From GCA-002704185 sp902588515 (lineage in GTDB: Bacteria; Pseudomonadota; Alphaproteobacteria; Pelagibacterales; Pelagibacteraceae): a stretch of DNA of 64,000 nucleotides. A model generated the notes under the pieces. The model saw only the letters and a list, made by a program, of their open reading frames with translations. It had not been told where the DNA came from and searched no databases. Location: contig CACIPP010000004.1 in the NCBI GenBank assembly GCA_902588515.1, forward strand, positions 20,617 to 84,616. Reading direction: 5' to 3'. A program made the position numbers and the translations under genes. Below are positions 24,964 through 33,756 of this stretch, piece by piece (position 1 is the stretch's first letter; every line of letters starts with the position of its first letter).

Positions 24964-25563
24964 TTATTTAAATTTTTTTATCGCTTCTATTGGAGATATA
25001 TTTTTGTTGCGCCATATAAATCCTGAAACAGCAATATAATTTACTCCGTTTTTCAAAAGAATTTTATAATTATTTGAGTTGATACCCCCAATCCCAACAA
25101 TTGGAATTTTAAATATTTTTTTAGCTTTTTTTATCAAGGAAGGATTTGCATCAAATTTTACACTTTTTGTTTTAGTTTTGAAAAAAGCTCCAAAGGCAAG
25201 ATAATCAGGTTTATATCTCATAGCTTTTCTTCCAAGAGCAATAGAATTATGACAGGTGATACCAAAAAATTTCTTTTTAGCTAAATATTGTTTATTTAAT
25301 TTATTTTTTAGGTCCTTTTGACCGAGATGAAAACCACAATTGAATGTACTTGCAAATTCAGGATAATCGTTAATTATTAATTTTGTTTTATACTTTTTTA
25401 CGATTGGAATTATTTTTTTTATATGATTTAATAATTTTACTTTTGATAATTTTTTACTTCTGACCTGCAAAAATTTAATTTTTTTCGTACTTAAAACTTT
25501 AGGTAGATAATAGTAAAATCTTTTATTTAGTTTGTTCGGGGTAATTAAATAAATATTGTTCAA
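24964..25563 (-). CDS. thiE: ThiE-like thiamine-phosphate synthase
   Basis: ThiE joins the thiazole and pyrimidine phosphates to thiamine phosphate. Family features are KFLQVRSKKL, LIINDYPEFA, FHLGQKDL, GITCHN, DYLAFGAFFKTKTKS, IPIVGIGGI and a C-terminal GVNYIAVSGFIW. The sequence is lysine-rich and divergent and could also be called TenI-like, but the pyrophosphate-loop Thr/Lys pattern favours ThiE. It is the last gene of the tkt-gap-pgk-fba operon, two bases after fba. That links the cofactor to transketolase, a TPP enzyme. Confidence 0.82.
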   Translation of the reverse strand: MNNIYLITPNKLNKRFYYYLPKVLSTKKIKFLQVRSKKLSKVKLLNHIKKIIPIVKKYKTKLIINDYPEFASTFNCGFHLGQKDLKNKLNKQYLAKKKFFGITCHNSIALGRKAMRYKPDYLAFGAFFKTKTKSVKFDANPSLIKKAKKIFKIPIVGIGGINSNNYKILLKNGVNYIAVSGFIWRNKNISPIEAIKKFK

Positions 25564-25565
25564 TT

Positions 25566-26579
25566 TTAAGCAGCTTTTTCAAGCTCTTTATTCCACTTGC
25601 CTTGGGCTGCTAGGCTGTTCATTTTTGCCCTTTCATCAAAAGCATGTTGTACACTTTTAGTGTCTTTTAAATCTTTTGCCCAGGTTTTAAGCGCGCTTTG
25701 TTGTAAAGCTCTTCCATATGAAAATGTAAAAGCAAATTTCGAGTCATTAACTTTATTTATTTCATTAAGGTTCATCGTGGCTTCAAATTCAGATTGCCCT
25801 CCAGATAAAAAAGCTATTCCTGGTACTCCTAAGGGAACATTTTTTTTAAGACAATTTAAAGTAAGTTTTGCAACTTCGCTTGGATTATTTTTTATATTAC
25901 TTTCACTTCCATTTAAAATCATGTTTGGCTTTAAAACGATGCCTTCCACGTCTACATTATTATTTGCTAACTGGTAAAAAGTTTCTTCCAGTATCATTGA
26001 AGTGACATCATTGCATACATTTATGTTGTGTTTGCCATCCATTAAAAGCTCTGGCTCAACTATTGGCACCATATTAGCTTCTTGTACTAAAGCGGAATAT
26101 CTTCCAAGCGCATGAGAATTTGCTTTAATAGATTCTTTACTTGGCAAATTATCCTTTTCGGAAATTTTGTAGACAGCTCTCCATTTTGCAAATCTTGCAC
26201 CCAATTCATAATATTCTTTTAACCTCTCTCTTAGACCATCTAAACCCTCTGTAATTGTTTCATCTTTTGAAAGTGCTAGTTTATTAGCACCCTTATCTAC
26301 TTTAATTCCTGGCAAAATATTTCTTTCGTTTAATATTTCTGAGATGGACTTACCATTCACCTTTTGTCTGATGGTCTCATCAAACAAAATGACCCCACTT
26401 ATATAATCTGAAATTTTAGAAGAGGAGAACAATGTATTTCTAAAATTGAGCCTATTTTCTGAAGTTGATTCAACATTTACCGATTGTAAACGTTTTGTCA
26501 TAGTTCCCGTACTTTCATCAGCAGCCAAAATACCTTTTCCTTTAGCGACCATTTGTTTTGCAATTTTTTTAATATCCAT
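25566..26579 (-). CDS. fba: Class I fructose-bisphosphate aldolase
   Basis: The enzyme cleaves fructose 1,6-bisphosphate or condenses triose phosphates through a lysine Schiff base and needs no metal. KGILAADESTGTMTKRL, FAKWRAVYKI, PIVEPELLMDG and GIVLKPNMILNGSES (Schiff-base lysine) are all typical of the animal-type class I family, as is FSYGRALQQSALKTW. 337 residues is normal. With gap, pgk and tkt it links glycolysis or gluconeogenesis to the pentose phosphate pathway. Confidence 0.96.
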   Translation of the reverse strand: MDIKKIAKQMVAKGKGILAADESTGTMTKRLQSVNVESTSENRLNFRNTLFSSSKISDYISGVILFDETIRQKVNGKSISEILNERNILPGIKVDKGANKLALSKDETITEGLDGLRERLKEYYELGARFAKWRAVYKISEKDNLPSKESIKANSHALGRYSALVQEANMVPIVEPELLMDGKHNINVCNDVTSMILEETFYQLANNNVDVEGIVLKPNMILNGSESNIKNNPSEVAKLTLNCLKKNVPLGVPGIAFLSGGQSEFEATMNLNEINKVNDSKFAFTFSYGRALQQSALKTWAKDLKDTKSVQHAFDERAKMNSLAAQGKWNKELEKAA

Positions 26580-26600
26580 TTTAACTATTCTAGCACAAAA

Positions 26601-27779
26601 TTATTTTTCAAGTACCTTTAAGCCTGGTAAAACTTTACCCTCAAGCCATTCTAAAAATGCACCACCTGCGGTTGATATATAACTAAAATCACTTATTAAA
26701 TTCGATTTTTTTATTGCGGCAAATGTATCTCCACCGCCTGCAACTGAAATCAAATTATTTTTTTTTGTATAATTAGCCACTGATTTTGCAATTTTTTCAG
26801 TACCATTTGAAAAATTATCATTCTCAAATAATCCAAAAGGACCGTTCCACAAAACAGTTTTACATTTACTCAATTTTTCGTCTATTATTTTAATTGTTTC
26901 ATTTCCAATATCAAAAATAAAATCATCATTATTTACCTCATTTAATTTTTTTAATGTCCCTTTAGTATTTTGATTTTGAGATACAATCACATCAGTTGGT
27001 AAAATAATTTTACATCCACATCGATTAGCAACTTGGTGAATACTTTTTACAATACTAATATCTACCTGCTCAAAGTACGATTTACCAATATTTACGTTAT
27101 CATATTTAAAAAAATTATTAGCCATAGCCCCGCCAATAATCATGTAGTCCATTTTAGGAAGTAAATTAATGATTAAATCAATTTTTGTTGAAATTTTTGA
27201 TCCACCAATCAAGCATGCTACGGGTTTTTGAGTTTGAGTAATAATTTTATTTAATGCATTAATTTCTTCAATAACAGTCTCACCTGCATAGGAGTCAATA
27301 TATTTAGTTACACCATTAATTGAAGCGTGGGATCTATGTGAACATGAGAAAGCTTCATTTATGTAAACATCAGCAATGCTTGCTAGTTTTTTCGAAAATT
27401 CGTCATTGTTTGTTTCCTCTCCAGGATAAAATCTTATATTTTCAAGTAAAAATATATTTTTTTTTGATTTTTTTATTTTCGATTTTTCTATTTTTTCAAA
27501 ATCTTTAAAATCTATTTCACTATCTAGTGCTTTCTCAATTTCACTTTTTATGGGATGAAACGACAAGCCATCTTTCATATTTTTTTTTGGCCTACCTAAA
27601 TGTGAGCACAAAACGATTTTATTATTATTATTAATGTAACTATGTATAATTTCTTTCATCTTATTTATTCGAGTGATGTCTTGAATTTTTTTGTTATTTA
27701 TAGGCACATTAAAATCTACACGTAGTAAAATAATTTTATTTTTTGTAGAATTCTTATCAAGAATTTTGTACTGACTCAT
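26601..27779 (-). CDS. pgk: Phosphoglycerate kinase
   Basis: Pgk transfers the acyl phosphate of 1,3-bisphosphoglycerate to ADP. RVDFNVPI, SHLGRPK, LLENIRFYPGEE and the C-terminal SVAGGGDTFAAIKK are conserved. 392 residues is the usual bacterial size. The start overlaps gap by ATGA, so the two consecutive enzymes are likely produced together. Confidence 0.97.
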   Translation of the reverse strand: MSQYKILDKNSTKNKIILLRVDFNVPINNKKIQDITRINKMKEIIHSYINNNNKIVLCSHLGRPKKNMKDGLSFHPIKSEIEKALDSEIDFKDFEKIEKSKIKKSKKNIFLLENIRFYPGEETNNDEFSKKLASIADVYINEAFSCSHRSHASINGVTKYIDSYAGETVIEEINALNKIITQTQKPVACLIGGSKISTKIDLIINLLPKMDYMIIGGAMANNFFKYDNVNIGKSYFEQVDISIVKSIHQVANRCGCKIILPTDVIVSQNQNTKGTLKKLNEVNNDDFIFDIGNETIKIIDEKLSKCKTVLWNGPFGLFENDNFSNGTEKIAKSVANYTKKNNLISVAGGGDTFAAIKKSNLISDFSYISTAGGAFLEWLEGKVLPGLKVLEK

Positions 27780-28786
27780 TTTAAAGTCTTTTTCATAAAA
27801 ATTGCCAATTCATTCATCCTATTAGCAAATCCCCATTCATTGTCATACCAAGAAAAAACAGTTCCGTATCTGCTACCTAAAACTTTTGTAAGACTGAGAT
27901 CTATAATGGAAGATCTTGTATCGTGATTGAAATCTGAGGATACTAATGGCATCGCTTCTACACCCATAATATTTTTAAGATTTTTGTTGCTTGCTTTAAT
28001 AAACGAGTTATTTACTGTTTTTTCAGTTACTATTTTCTTTGTTAAAAAATTTAATTGTACCAAGGAGACATTCGGCACTGGTACTCTTAAAGATATGCCA
28101 TCAATCTTATTTCCAATTTCTGGAATTATCATTCTTAATGATTTCGCTGCTCCCGTTGAAGTTGGGACGATAGAATTTGGGGCACTTCTAGCCCTTCTTA
28201 GATCTTTGTGAGAATTATCTAATAATCTTTGATCACTGGTATAAGCATGAACAGTTGTCATATATCCTTTTTCAATTCCAAAATTTTCATTTAAAACGGA
28301 AACTACTGGAGCTAAACAATTTGTGGTGCAAGATGCTACTGAAACAACTTTATCTTTTTTAGTAATTTTTTTGTGATTAATTCCAAAGACCACTGTTTTG
28401 TCTGCATTTTTACATGGTGCAGAGACAATTACTTTTTTTGCACCTGCCTTTATGTGTCCGCTAGCTTGTGATTTTGTATTAAATTTTCCAGAACATTCAA
28501 AAACAATATCAATTTTATGTTTTTTCCATGGACATTCTTTAGGTTCCAACTTACTCGATAAAGCAATTTTATCTTTATTTATGAATAGTGTATCTCTATT
28601 ATTTTTTACTTTTAATTTAAAGTCACCGTGAATTGAATCTTTCTGCAATAGAAATGCACTTATATCAGCAGATGCCTTATTATTAATTGCAACTACTTTT
28701 ATTTTTTTGTTAAATTTATTTTCGTAAATAGATCTTAATACCATTCTGCCAATTCTTCCAAAACCATTTATGGCTACTTTAATCAT
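27776..28786 (-). CDS. gap: Glyceraldehyde-3-phosphate dehydrogenase
   Basis: The NAD(P) motif VAINGFGRIGRMVLRS is at the N terminus, the catalytic cysteine is in ASCTTNCLAPV, and SWYDNEWGFANRM is the C-terminal signature. The length is 336. It overlaps pgk by 4 bases and tkt by 8 bases. Coenzyme preference is not obvious from reading. Confidence 0.97.
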   Translation of the reverse strand: MIKVAINGFGRIGRMVLRSIYENKFNKKIKVVAINNKASADISAFLLQKDSIHGDFKLKVKNNRDTLFINKDKIALSSKLEPKECPWKKHKIDIVFECSGKFNTKSQASGHIKAGAKKVIVSAPCKNADKTVVFGINHKKITKKDKVVSVASCTTNCLAPVVSVLNENFGIEKGYMTTVHAYTSDQRLLDNSHKDLRRARSAPNSIVPTSTGAAKSLRMIIPEIGNKIDGISLRVPVPNVSLVQLNFLTKKIVTEKTVNNSFIKASNKNLKNIMGVEAMPLVSSDFNHDTRSSIIDLSLTKVLGSRYGTVFSWYDNEWGFANRMNELAIFMKKTLK

Positions 28787-30722
28787 TTATTATCCCGCTA
28801 ATCGAATTAGATATTTCATCTGCTTTTAAATTAAAATCATTGAATATTTCTTTATATGGAGCACTTTTGCCAAAATCATCAACCCCAAATGATTTTCCTT
28901 TTTTTCCGACGTATTTGCCCCAGCTATCTGTTTTGGCAGCTTCAATTGAAAAAATTATATTTGTCTCGTCTAAAATTTTAGATTTTGTTTCTTCAGAATT
29001 TTTTTCGAAAATATCTAAGCAAGGCACGGATATTATTTTTGAATATATATTTCTTGTGGCTAATTTATGTCCTACTTCTATTGCCAAGCCCACCTCGGAT
29101 CCAGAAGCTAAGATTGTACATTTAATATCATTTCCTGTTCTCATAATTTCATAAGCACCGCTTTCACAATAATTCTGCTCAGTGAATTGTTTTCTAATTG
29201 GACTAACTTTTTGTCTTGTAAGAGCAATCACACTTGGTGTTTGATTATTTTGTAATGCTATCTGCCAACATTCTGCGACTTCGGTTGTGTCTGCAGGTCT
29301 AAATACATTTAGATTTGGAATAGATCGAAGACCTGATAATTGTTCAACCGGTTGATGCGTTGGACCATCTTCCCCTAAACCTATGGAGTCATGGCTTAAA
29401 ACAAATATTACACCAATTTTCATTAATGCAGCTAATCTTATTGCAGGCTTACAATAATCACTAAAAATCAAAAAAGTGCCGCCATATGGTTTCAGATTGC
29501 TGTGCAATGCTATACCATTCATAACTGCACACATAGCGTGCTCTCTTACTCCGTAGTGTATATAATTTCCTTTAAAATTATTTGCCTTAATAACTTTATG
29601 AGATTTAATTTTAGTATTGTTTGATCCTGATAAATCTGCTGAACCACCAATTAAAAATTTATTCTTTTCCACCAAGTGTGATAATATTTTTTCAGATGAT
29701 TTACGTGTTGCCATTGCTTCGTTATTTTTAAAAATATCATTTTTAGCCTTTAATATTATCTCATTTAAATCATAATTATATTTTTTAATTTCTTTTGCTA
29801 AATTGTTTTTTTGTGACTCTTTTTTAAATCTTGTACCTATTTTTCTCCATTCTAAAAGTATATGCTCAGGTATTTCAAAAGGTTTATAAGGCCATTTAAG
29901 TTTTTTTCGAACAAGATTTACCTCTTCTTCTCCAAGAGGACTGCCATGAGAATCAGAAGTTTTAGCTTTATTTGGCGATCCGAACCCGATAATTGTTTTG
30001 CACGATATAGCCGTGGGTCTTTTTGCTTTTTGTGCTTTTTTCAAAGCTTTAAAAATCTCTTTCTCATTGTGACCATTTATTTCAATATAGTCCCAATTAT
30101 AACTTTCAAATCTTTTTCTAAAGTTATCTGAAACTGTGAGATTAGTTGGTCCATCAATTGAAATAGAATTATTATCAAATAAGAGAATTAGATTTTTTAA
30201 CTTAAGATGACCAGCAAGACTTAAGGCTTCATGGCTAATACCCTCCATGAGACATCCATCGCCTACAGTAACGTATGTTTTATGATTTACTTTAGATTTG
30301 CCAAACTTGCTTTTTAAAATTTCCTCAGCTATTGCAAAGCCAACTGAATTAGCAATTCCTTGTCCAAGCGGACCAGTTGTCGTTTCAATGCCTGAGTTTT
30401 TTTCATATTCTGGGTGTCCTGCGCAAATAGAATTTAATTGTCTAAAATTTTTAATATCTTCTAATTTAATACTTTTGTAGCCAGTCAAATATAAAAGCGA
30501 GTATAACAACATTGAACCATGACCATTTGATATAATAAATCTATCTCTATTAATCCACCCTGGGTTGTTTGGATCAAATCTTAAAAAGTTTTTAAAAAGA
30601 ACAGTGCAAATATCTGCCATACCCATAGGCATACCCGGGTGCCCTGAATTAGCCTGTTGTACGGCATCAATTGATAAAAATCTAATCGCGTTTGCTAGTT
30701 CAGAATGTTTTACTTTTGACAT
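28779..30722 (-). CDS. tkt: Transketolase
   Basis: This TPP enzyme moves two-carbon units between sugar phosphates. GHGSMLLYSLLYLTGY, TTGPLGQGIANSVGFA, the TPP motif GDGCLMEGISHEALSLAGHLK ending in FDNN, and HDSIGLGEDGPTHQPVEQL are all present. At 647 residues it is complete. It is the first gene of the minus-strand tkt-gap-pgk-fba-thiE operon. An inverted repeat lies 8 bases upstream of its start. Confidence 0.97.
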   Translation of the reverse strand: MSKVKHSELANAIRFLSIDAVQQANSGHPGMPMGMADICTVLFKNFLRFDPNNPGWINRDRFIISNGHGSMLLYSLLYLTGYKSIKLEDIKNFRQLNSICAGHPEYEKNSGIETTTGPLGQGIANSVGFAIAEEILKSKFGKSKVNHKTYVTVGDGCLMEGISHEALSLAGHLKLKNLILLFDNNSISIDGPTNLTVSDNFRKRFESYNWDYIEINGHNEKEIFKALKKAQKAKRPTAISCKTIIGFGSPNKAKTSDSHGSPLGEEEVNLVRKKLKWPYKPFEIPEHILLEWRKIGTRFKKESQKNNLAKEIKKYNYDLNEIILKAKNDIFKNNEAMATRKSSEKILSHLVEKNKFLIGGSADLSGSNNTKIKSHKVIKANNFKGNYIHYGVREHAMCAVMNGIALHSNLKPYGGTFLIFSDYCKPAIRLAALMKIGVIFVLSHDSIGLGEDGPTHQPVEQLSGLRSIPNLNVFRPADTTEVAECWQIALQNNQTPSVIALTRQKVSPIRKQFTEQNYCESGAYEIMRTGNDIKCTILASGSEVGLAIEVGHKLATRNIYSKIISVPCLDIFEKNSEETKSKILDETNIIFSIEAAKTDSWGKYVGKKGKSFGVDDFGKSAPYKEIFNDFNLKADEISNSISGIIND

Positions 30723-30729
30723 TAAATCT

Positions 30730-30750
30730 TTTCGACTTTCGTTGTCGAAA
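30730..30750. promoter_or_regulatory. Perfect 7-base inverted repeat in the tkt/coiled-coil divergent promoter region
   Basis: TTTCGAC (30730-30736) and GTCGAAA (30744-30750) are perfect inverted repeats around TTTCGTT. They lie in the 75-base space between the divergent starts of tkt (30722) and the gene at 30798. The position suits an operator or a leader hairpin for the central-carbon operon. No regulator binding it can be named from sequence. Confidence 0.45.
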
Positions 30751-30797
30751 TTAATATTACTTTGCTGTATAAATATAAATACTAAAATTAATATAGT

Positions 30798-31235
30798 ATG
30801 GATAATATTAAAACAAAAGAGCTTGAATTATTACAAACTCTCTCAAAACTAGATTTGTTTACTGATTTAGTTGCTAATTCTAAAAAGAAAATTGTTGATT
30901 TAGAAAGCGTCAAAGGAGATCTAGAAAATGAAAAAAAACAGCTTATGGAAAAGTTATCCACACTTGAAGATGAAAACAAATCCTTAATTAATCAACTCTC
31001 AGAACTTCAAGGTAAAAATCTTTCAGCTTCCTCCAATGAAGATTTAAAAGATAAGATTATCGCAATTGAGGATGAAAATAATAAATTAAAAAAAGACATT
31101 GCTATTATGGAGGAAGAATTAGAAGTGTCCAGATATAAAGTTTTAGAAAGTGAAAATAAGCAAAAAAAAGTGTCTGAGAAGTTGGATGAACTTAACCAAG
31201 AAACAGAAAATTTATTTGAAAAGGACGAATGGTAA
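30798..31235 (+). CDS. Coiled-coil protein upstream of zapA, unknown function
   Basis: The 145-residue protein is nearly all heptad-like coiled coil, rich in Glu, Lys and Leu (for example KQLMEKLSTLEDENKSLINQ), without a signal or membrane segment. I do not recognise a family, though many alphaproteobacteria have a small coiled-coil gene (DUF4164 type) just before zapA. Its stop overlaps zapA by 7 bases, so it may work with ZapA at the division ring. That role is inferred from position only. Confidence 0.7.
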   Translation: MDNIKTKELELLQTLSKLDLFTDLVANSKKKIVDLESVKGDLENEKKQLMEKLSTLEDENKSLINQLSELQGKNLSASSNEDLKDKIIAIEDENNKLKKDIAIMEEELEVSRYKVLESENKQKKVSEKLDELNQETENLFEKDEW

Positions 31236-31657
31236 ACGTAAACATTAAATTTAATGGTAGAGACTACCTTTTAGCTTGTGAAGATGGGCAAGAGGAAGAT
31301 CTAGAAAAATTAACAAATCAACTTAATGAAAAATTTAATAAATTAAAATCTGATCTTGGTAATTTAGGTGAAGCAAAGCTACTTTTAATAACGACAATTC
31401 AAATTATGGATGAATTATTAACTGTAAAATCTACTTTAAAAAAATTAAAGGATCATAACAATGAACTCGAAAAAAAATTTAAGGAAATAAAAGATTTGTC
31501 CATAACGTATAAAGAAAACCGTGATCTAGAAGTACGAAAGCTGGATAATGAGTTAAGTGAATTAAAAGCTTCAATTGAAAATAATGAAAAAAATTACACA
31601 GAAATTATCAATAAAGTAAATGACTCAATTAATGCTTTTATAACAAAAGCTTCTTAA
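31229..31657 (+). CDS. zapA: Cell division protein ZapA
   Basis: ZapA binds and bundles FtsZ. The N-terminal globular part VNVNIKFNGRDYLLACEDGQEEDLEKLTNQLNEK matches the family start (V.I.I.GR.Y...C..G.E..L..LA), followed by LLLITTIQIMDELL and a long coiled coil. At 142 residues it is longer than the E. coli form. In many proteobacteria 6S RNA lies just downstream; here the next gene starts at once. Confidence 0.85.
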   Translation: MVNVNIKFNGRDYLLACEDGQEEDLEKLTNQLNEKFNKLKSDLGNLGEAKLLLITTIQIMDELLTVKSTLKKLKDHNNELEKKFKEIKDLSITYKENRDLEVRKLDNELSELKASIENNEKNYTEIINKVNDSINAFITKAS

Positions 31658-31660
31658 TTG

Positions 31661-32209
31661 ATGAAATCCTTATTACGCAAAAAATGCTTTTCCTCAAGAA
31701 AAAAAAATTATTTTGATCTTAATAAAAAACAAATTAATTTTATACTTTCGAACATCAGGAAGATTATAAAAAAAACAAATAAAAAAAGATTGGGCATTTA
31801 TTATCCTATTAAAAGCGAAATAAATATATTTTCAGCAATAGCAAATACATATCTCAATTGTAATATAATGCTACCAAGTCTAAAAAAAAATAATGGAAAA
31901 ATGATATTTAGAAAATGGGATAGAACGCAACCATTATGTTTAGGTAAATTTGGAATTCCAGAACCTCACTCTAATCATGTTAGTTTACAGCCAGATATAT
32001 TAGTTGTTCCACTACTTGCATTTGACAATAATAAAAACAGGCTTGGCTATGGTGGCGGCTATTATGACAAGTATCTTTATGAGTCTAAAAAAAAAAATAT
32101 TTTGACAATTGGTTTAGGTTTTAGTTTTCAAAAAACCAAATGTGTACCGACTAATAAATATGATAAAAAATTAGATTACGTATTAACTGAAGGAGAATTA
32201 CTTTATTAA
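31661..32209 (+). CDS. 5-formyltetrahydrofolate cyclo-ligase
   Basis: The enzyme converts 5-formyl-THF to methenyl-THF with ATP. The N-terminal basic segment (LRKKCFSSRKK), YYPIKSEINI and the C-terminal signature VPLLAFDNNKNRLGYGGGYYDKYL are family marks. A TTG at 31658 precedes the ATG at 31661; I use the ATG. It follows zapA with almost no gap, a common proteobacterial pairing, and overlaps the next gene by TAATG. Confidence 0.93.
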   Translation: MKSLLRKKCFSSRKKNYFDLNKKQINFILSNIRKIIKKTNKKRLGIYYPIKSEINIFSAIANTYLNCNIMLPSLKKNNGKMIFRKWDRTQPLCLGKFGIPEPHSNHVSLQPDILVVPLLAFDNNKNRLGYGGGYYDKYLYESKKKNILTIGLGFSFQKTKCVPTNKYDKKLDYVLTEGELLY

Positions 32210-33009
32210 TGAATTTTTTATTTTTGGGGGATATTGTTGGTAGAGCAGGAAGAATTGCAGTAATTGAAAAGTTACCAAAAATTATATCAGATCACAAAAT
32301 TGATTTTGTTATTGCAAATGGAGAAAATTCTGCAGGCGGTTACGGTATTACACCATCCATATGTGATGAATTGTTCAAGTGTGGGGTTGATGTAATTACA
32401 TCCGGAAACCATATTTGGGATCAAAAAGAAATTCTTAATTATATAATTGAGGAAAAAAGGCTTTTGAGGCCATTCAACTTTGATGATGGAACTCCTGGAC
32501 GTGGGTTTGAAATATACAGTAAAAAAAATGCAAAAGTTGGAGTTATGAACATTATGGGAAATATTCATATGAAAAAATGTAATAACGTCTTTGAAATAAT
32601 AGAAAAAAAAATCTCTGAAATTAAACTTAAAACACATGTAGACTTTCTATTAATTGATTTTCATGCAGAGTTAACAAGTGAGAAACAAGCAATGGGACAT
32701 TTTTTGGACGGTAAGGCCACGCTTGTTGTTGGAACCCATACGCATACACCAACTTTAGATTATAGAATTTTGGACAAGGGTACAGCCTTTCAAACTGATG
32801 CAGGAATGTGTGGTGATTATAACTCTGTAATTGGAATGAAAAAAGAAAACGCTATCTTAAGATTCTTTAAAAAAAAAACAGATCGTTTACTTCCAGCTAT
32901 GGAAGCGCCAACTATTTCCGGAATAATCGTTGAAGGTAATAATGATACTGGACTTGCAAAAAATATTTATCCAATATTAACTGGTGGAAATTTAAAACAC
33001 AAAAGTTAG
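32209..33009 (+). CDS. TIGR00282/YmdB-type metallophosphoesterase
   Basis: The 266-residue protein has the calcineurin-like metal ligands FLGDIVGRAG, ANGENSAGGYG, TSGNHIWDQKE, DFHAELTSEKQAMGHFLDG and GTHTHTPTLD, the pattern of the YmdB family. Some members hydrolyse 2',3'-cyclic nucleotides such as cAMP isomers. The order cyclo-ligase, ymdB-like, yebC is common in alphaproteobacteria. The in vivo substrate is not known from sequence. Confidence 0.93.
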   Translation: MNFLFLGDIVGRAGRIAVIEKLPKIISDHKIDFVIANGENSAGGYGITPSICDELFKCGVDVITSGNHIWDQKEILNYIIEEKRLLRPFNFDDGTPGRGFEIYSKKNAKVGVMNIMGNIHMKKCNNVFEIIEKKISEIKLKTHVDFLLIDFHAELTSEKQAMGHFLDGKATLVVGTHTHTPTLDYRILDKGTAFQTDAGMCGDYNSVIGMKKENAILRFFKKKTDRLLPAMEAPTISGIIVEGNNDTGLAKNIYPILTGGNLKHKS

Positions 33010-33011
33010 TT

Positions 33012-33755
33012 ATGGCTGGACATTCACACTGGGCAGGAATTAAACACAAAAAAGGAAAAGCAGACAAAATAAGATCAAAATTGTTTTCTAAGTTAAGTAG
33101 AGAAATAACCGTATCTGCAAAAATGGGTTTGCCGAATCCTTCAATGAATCCTAGGCTTAGATCGGCTGTGCAAGCAGCAAGAAGTGCAAACATGCCCAAA
33201 GATAATATTGAAAGAGCAATTAAAAAATCACAGGCTCAAGATGGTCAATCATTTGACAAAGTTCAGTACGAGGGTTTTGGTCCTCAAGGAGTGGCATTCA
33301 TTGTTGAAGCTCTCACAGATAATAAAAATAGAACGGTTTCAAATGTGAGGTCGATTTTCGAAAAAAATTCTGGATCATTAGGATCGGAAGGCTCAGTCTC
33401 TTATCAATTTGACAGATGTGGTTTGATCAAAGTTAAAAAGACTTATTGTTCAGAGGAGGAAATATTTAATTTAATAGCTGACTCAGGAGCAGAAAATATT
33501 GAAAATATAGAAGATTGTTACGAAATTACTACAACGATTGAAAATTATAACAAAGTACGTGAAGTGGTTGAGAGTAGAATTAAAGAATTAGAATTTTCTG
33601 ACTTAATTTGGAAGGCTAAAAATTATGTTAACATTGAAAATAAAGAAGCATTTACAATTGTAGACAATTTTAATAATCAACTTGAAGATGATGATGATGT
33701 TCAAAATGTATATTCTAACGCGAAAATAGATAAAAAATTAATGATGGAAATTTAA
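33012..33755 (+). CDS. yebC: YebC/PmpR-family DNA-binding or translation factor
   Basis: The start AGHSHWAGIKHKKGKADKIRS is the YebC signature (GHSKW..I.H.K...D..R), and the YEGFGPQGVAFIVEALTDNKNRT segment is typical. 247 residues is standard. The family includes transcriptional regulators and factors that relieve translation stalling. In most proteobacteria it precedes ruvC; here a RuvC-like gene follows after one base. Confidence 0.95.
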   Translation: MAGHSHWAGIKHKKGKADKIRSKLFSKLSREITVSAKMGLPNPSMNPRLRSAVQAARSANMPKDNIERAIKKSQAQDGQSFDKVQYEGFGPQGVAFIVEALTDNKNRTVSNVRSIFEKNSGSLGSEGSVSYQFDRCGLIKVKKTYCSEEEIFNLIADSGAENIENIEDCYEITTTIENYNKVREVVESRIKELEFSDLIWKAKNYVNIENKEAFTIVDNFNNQLEDDDDVQNVYSNAKIDKKLMMEI

Positions 33756-33756
33756 T

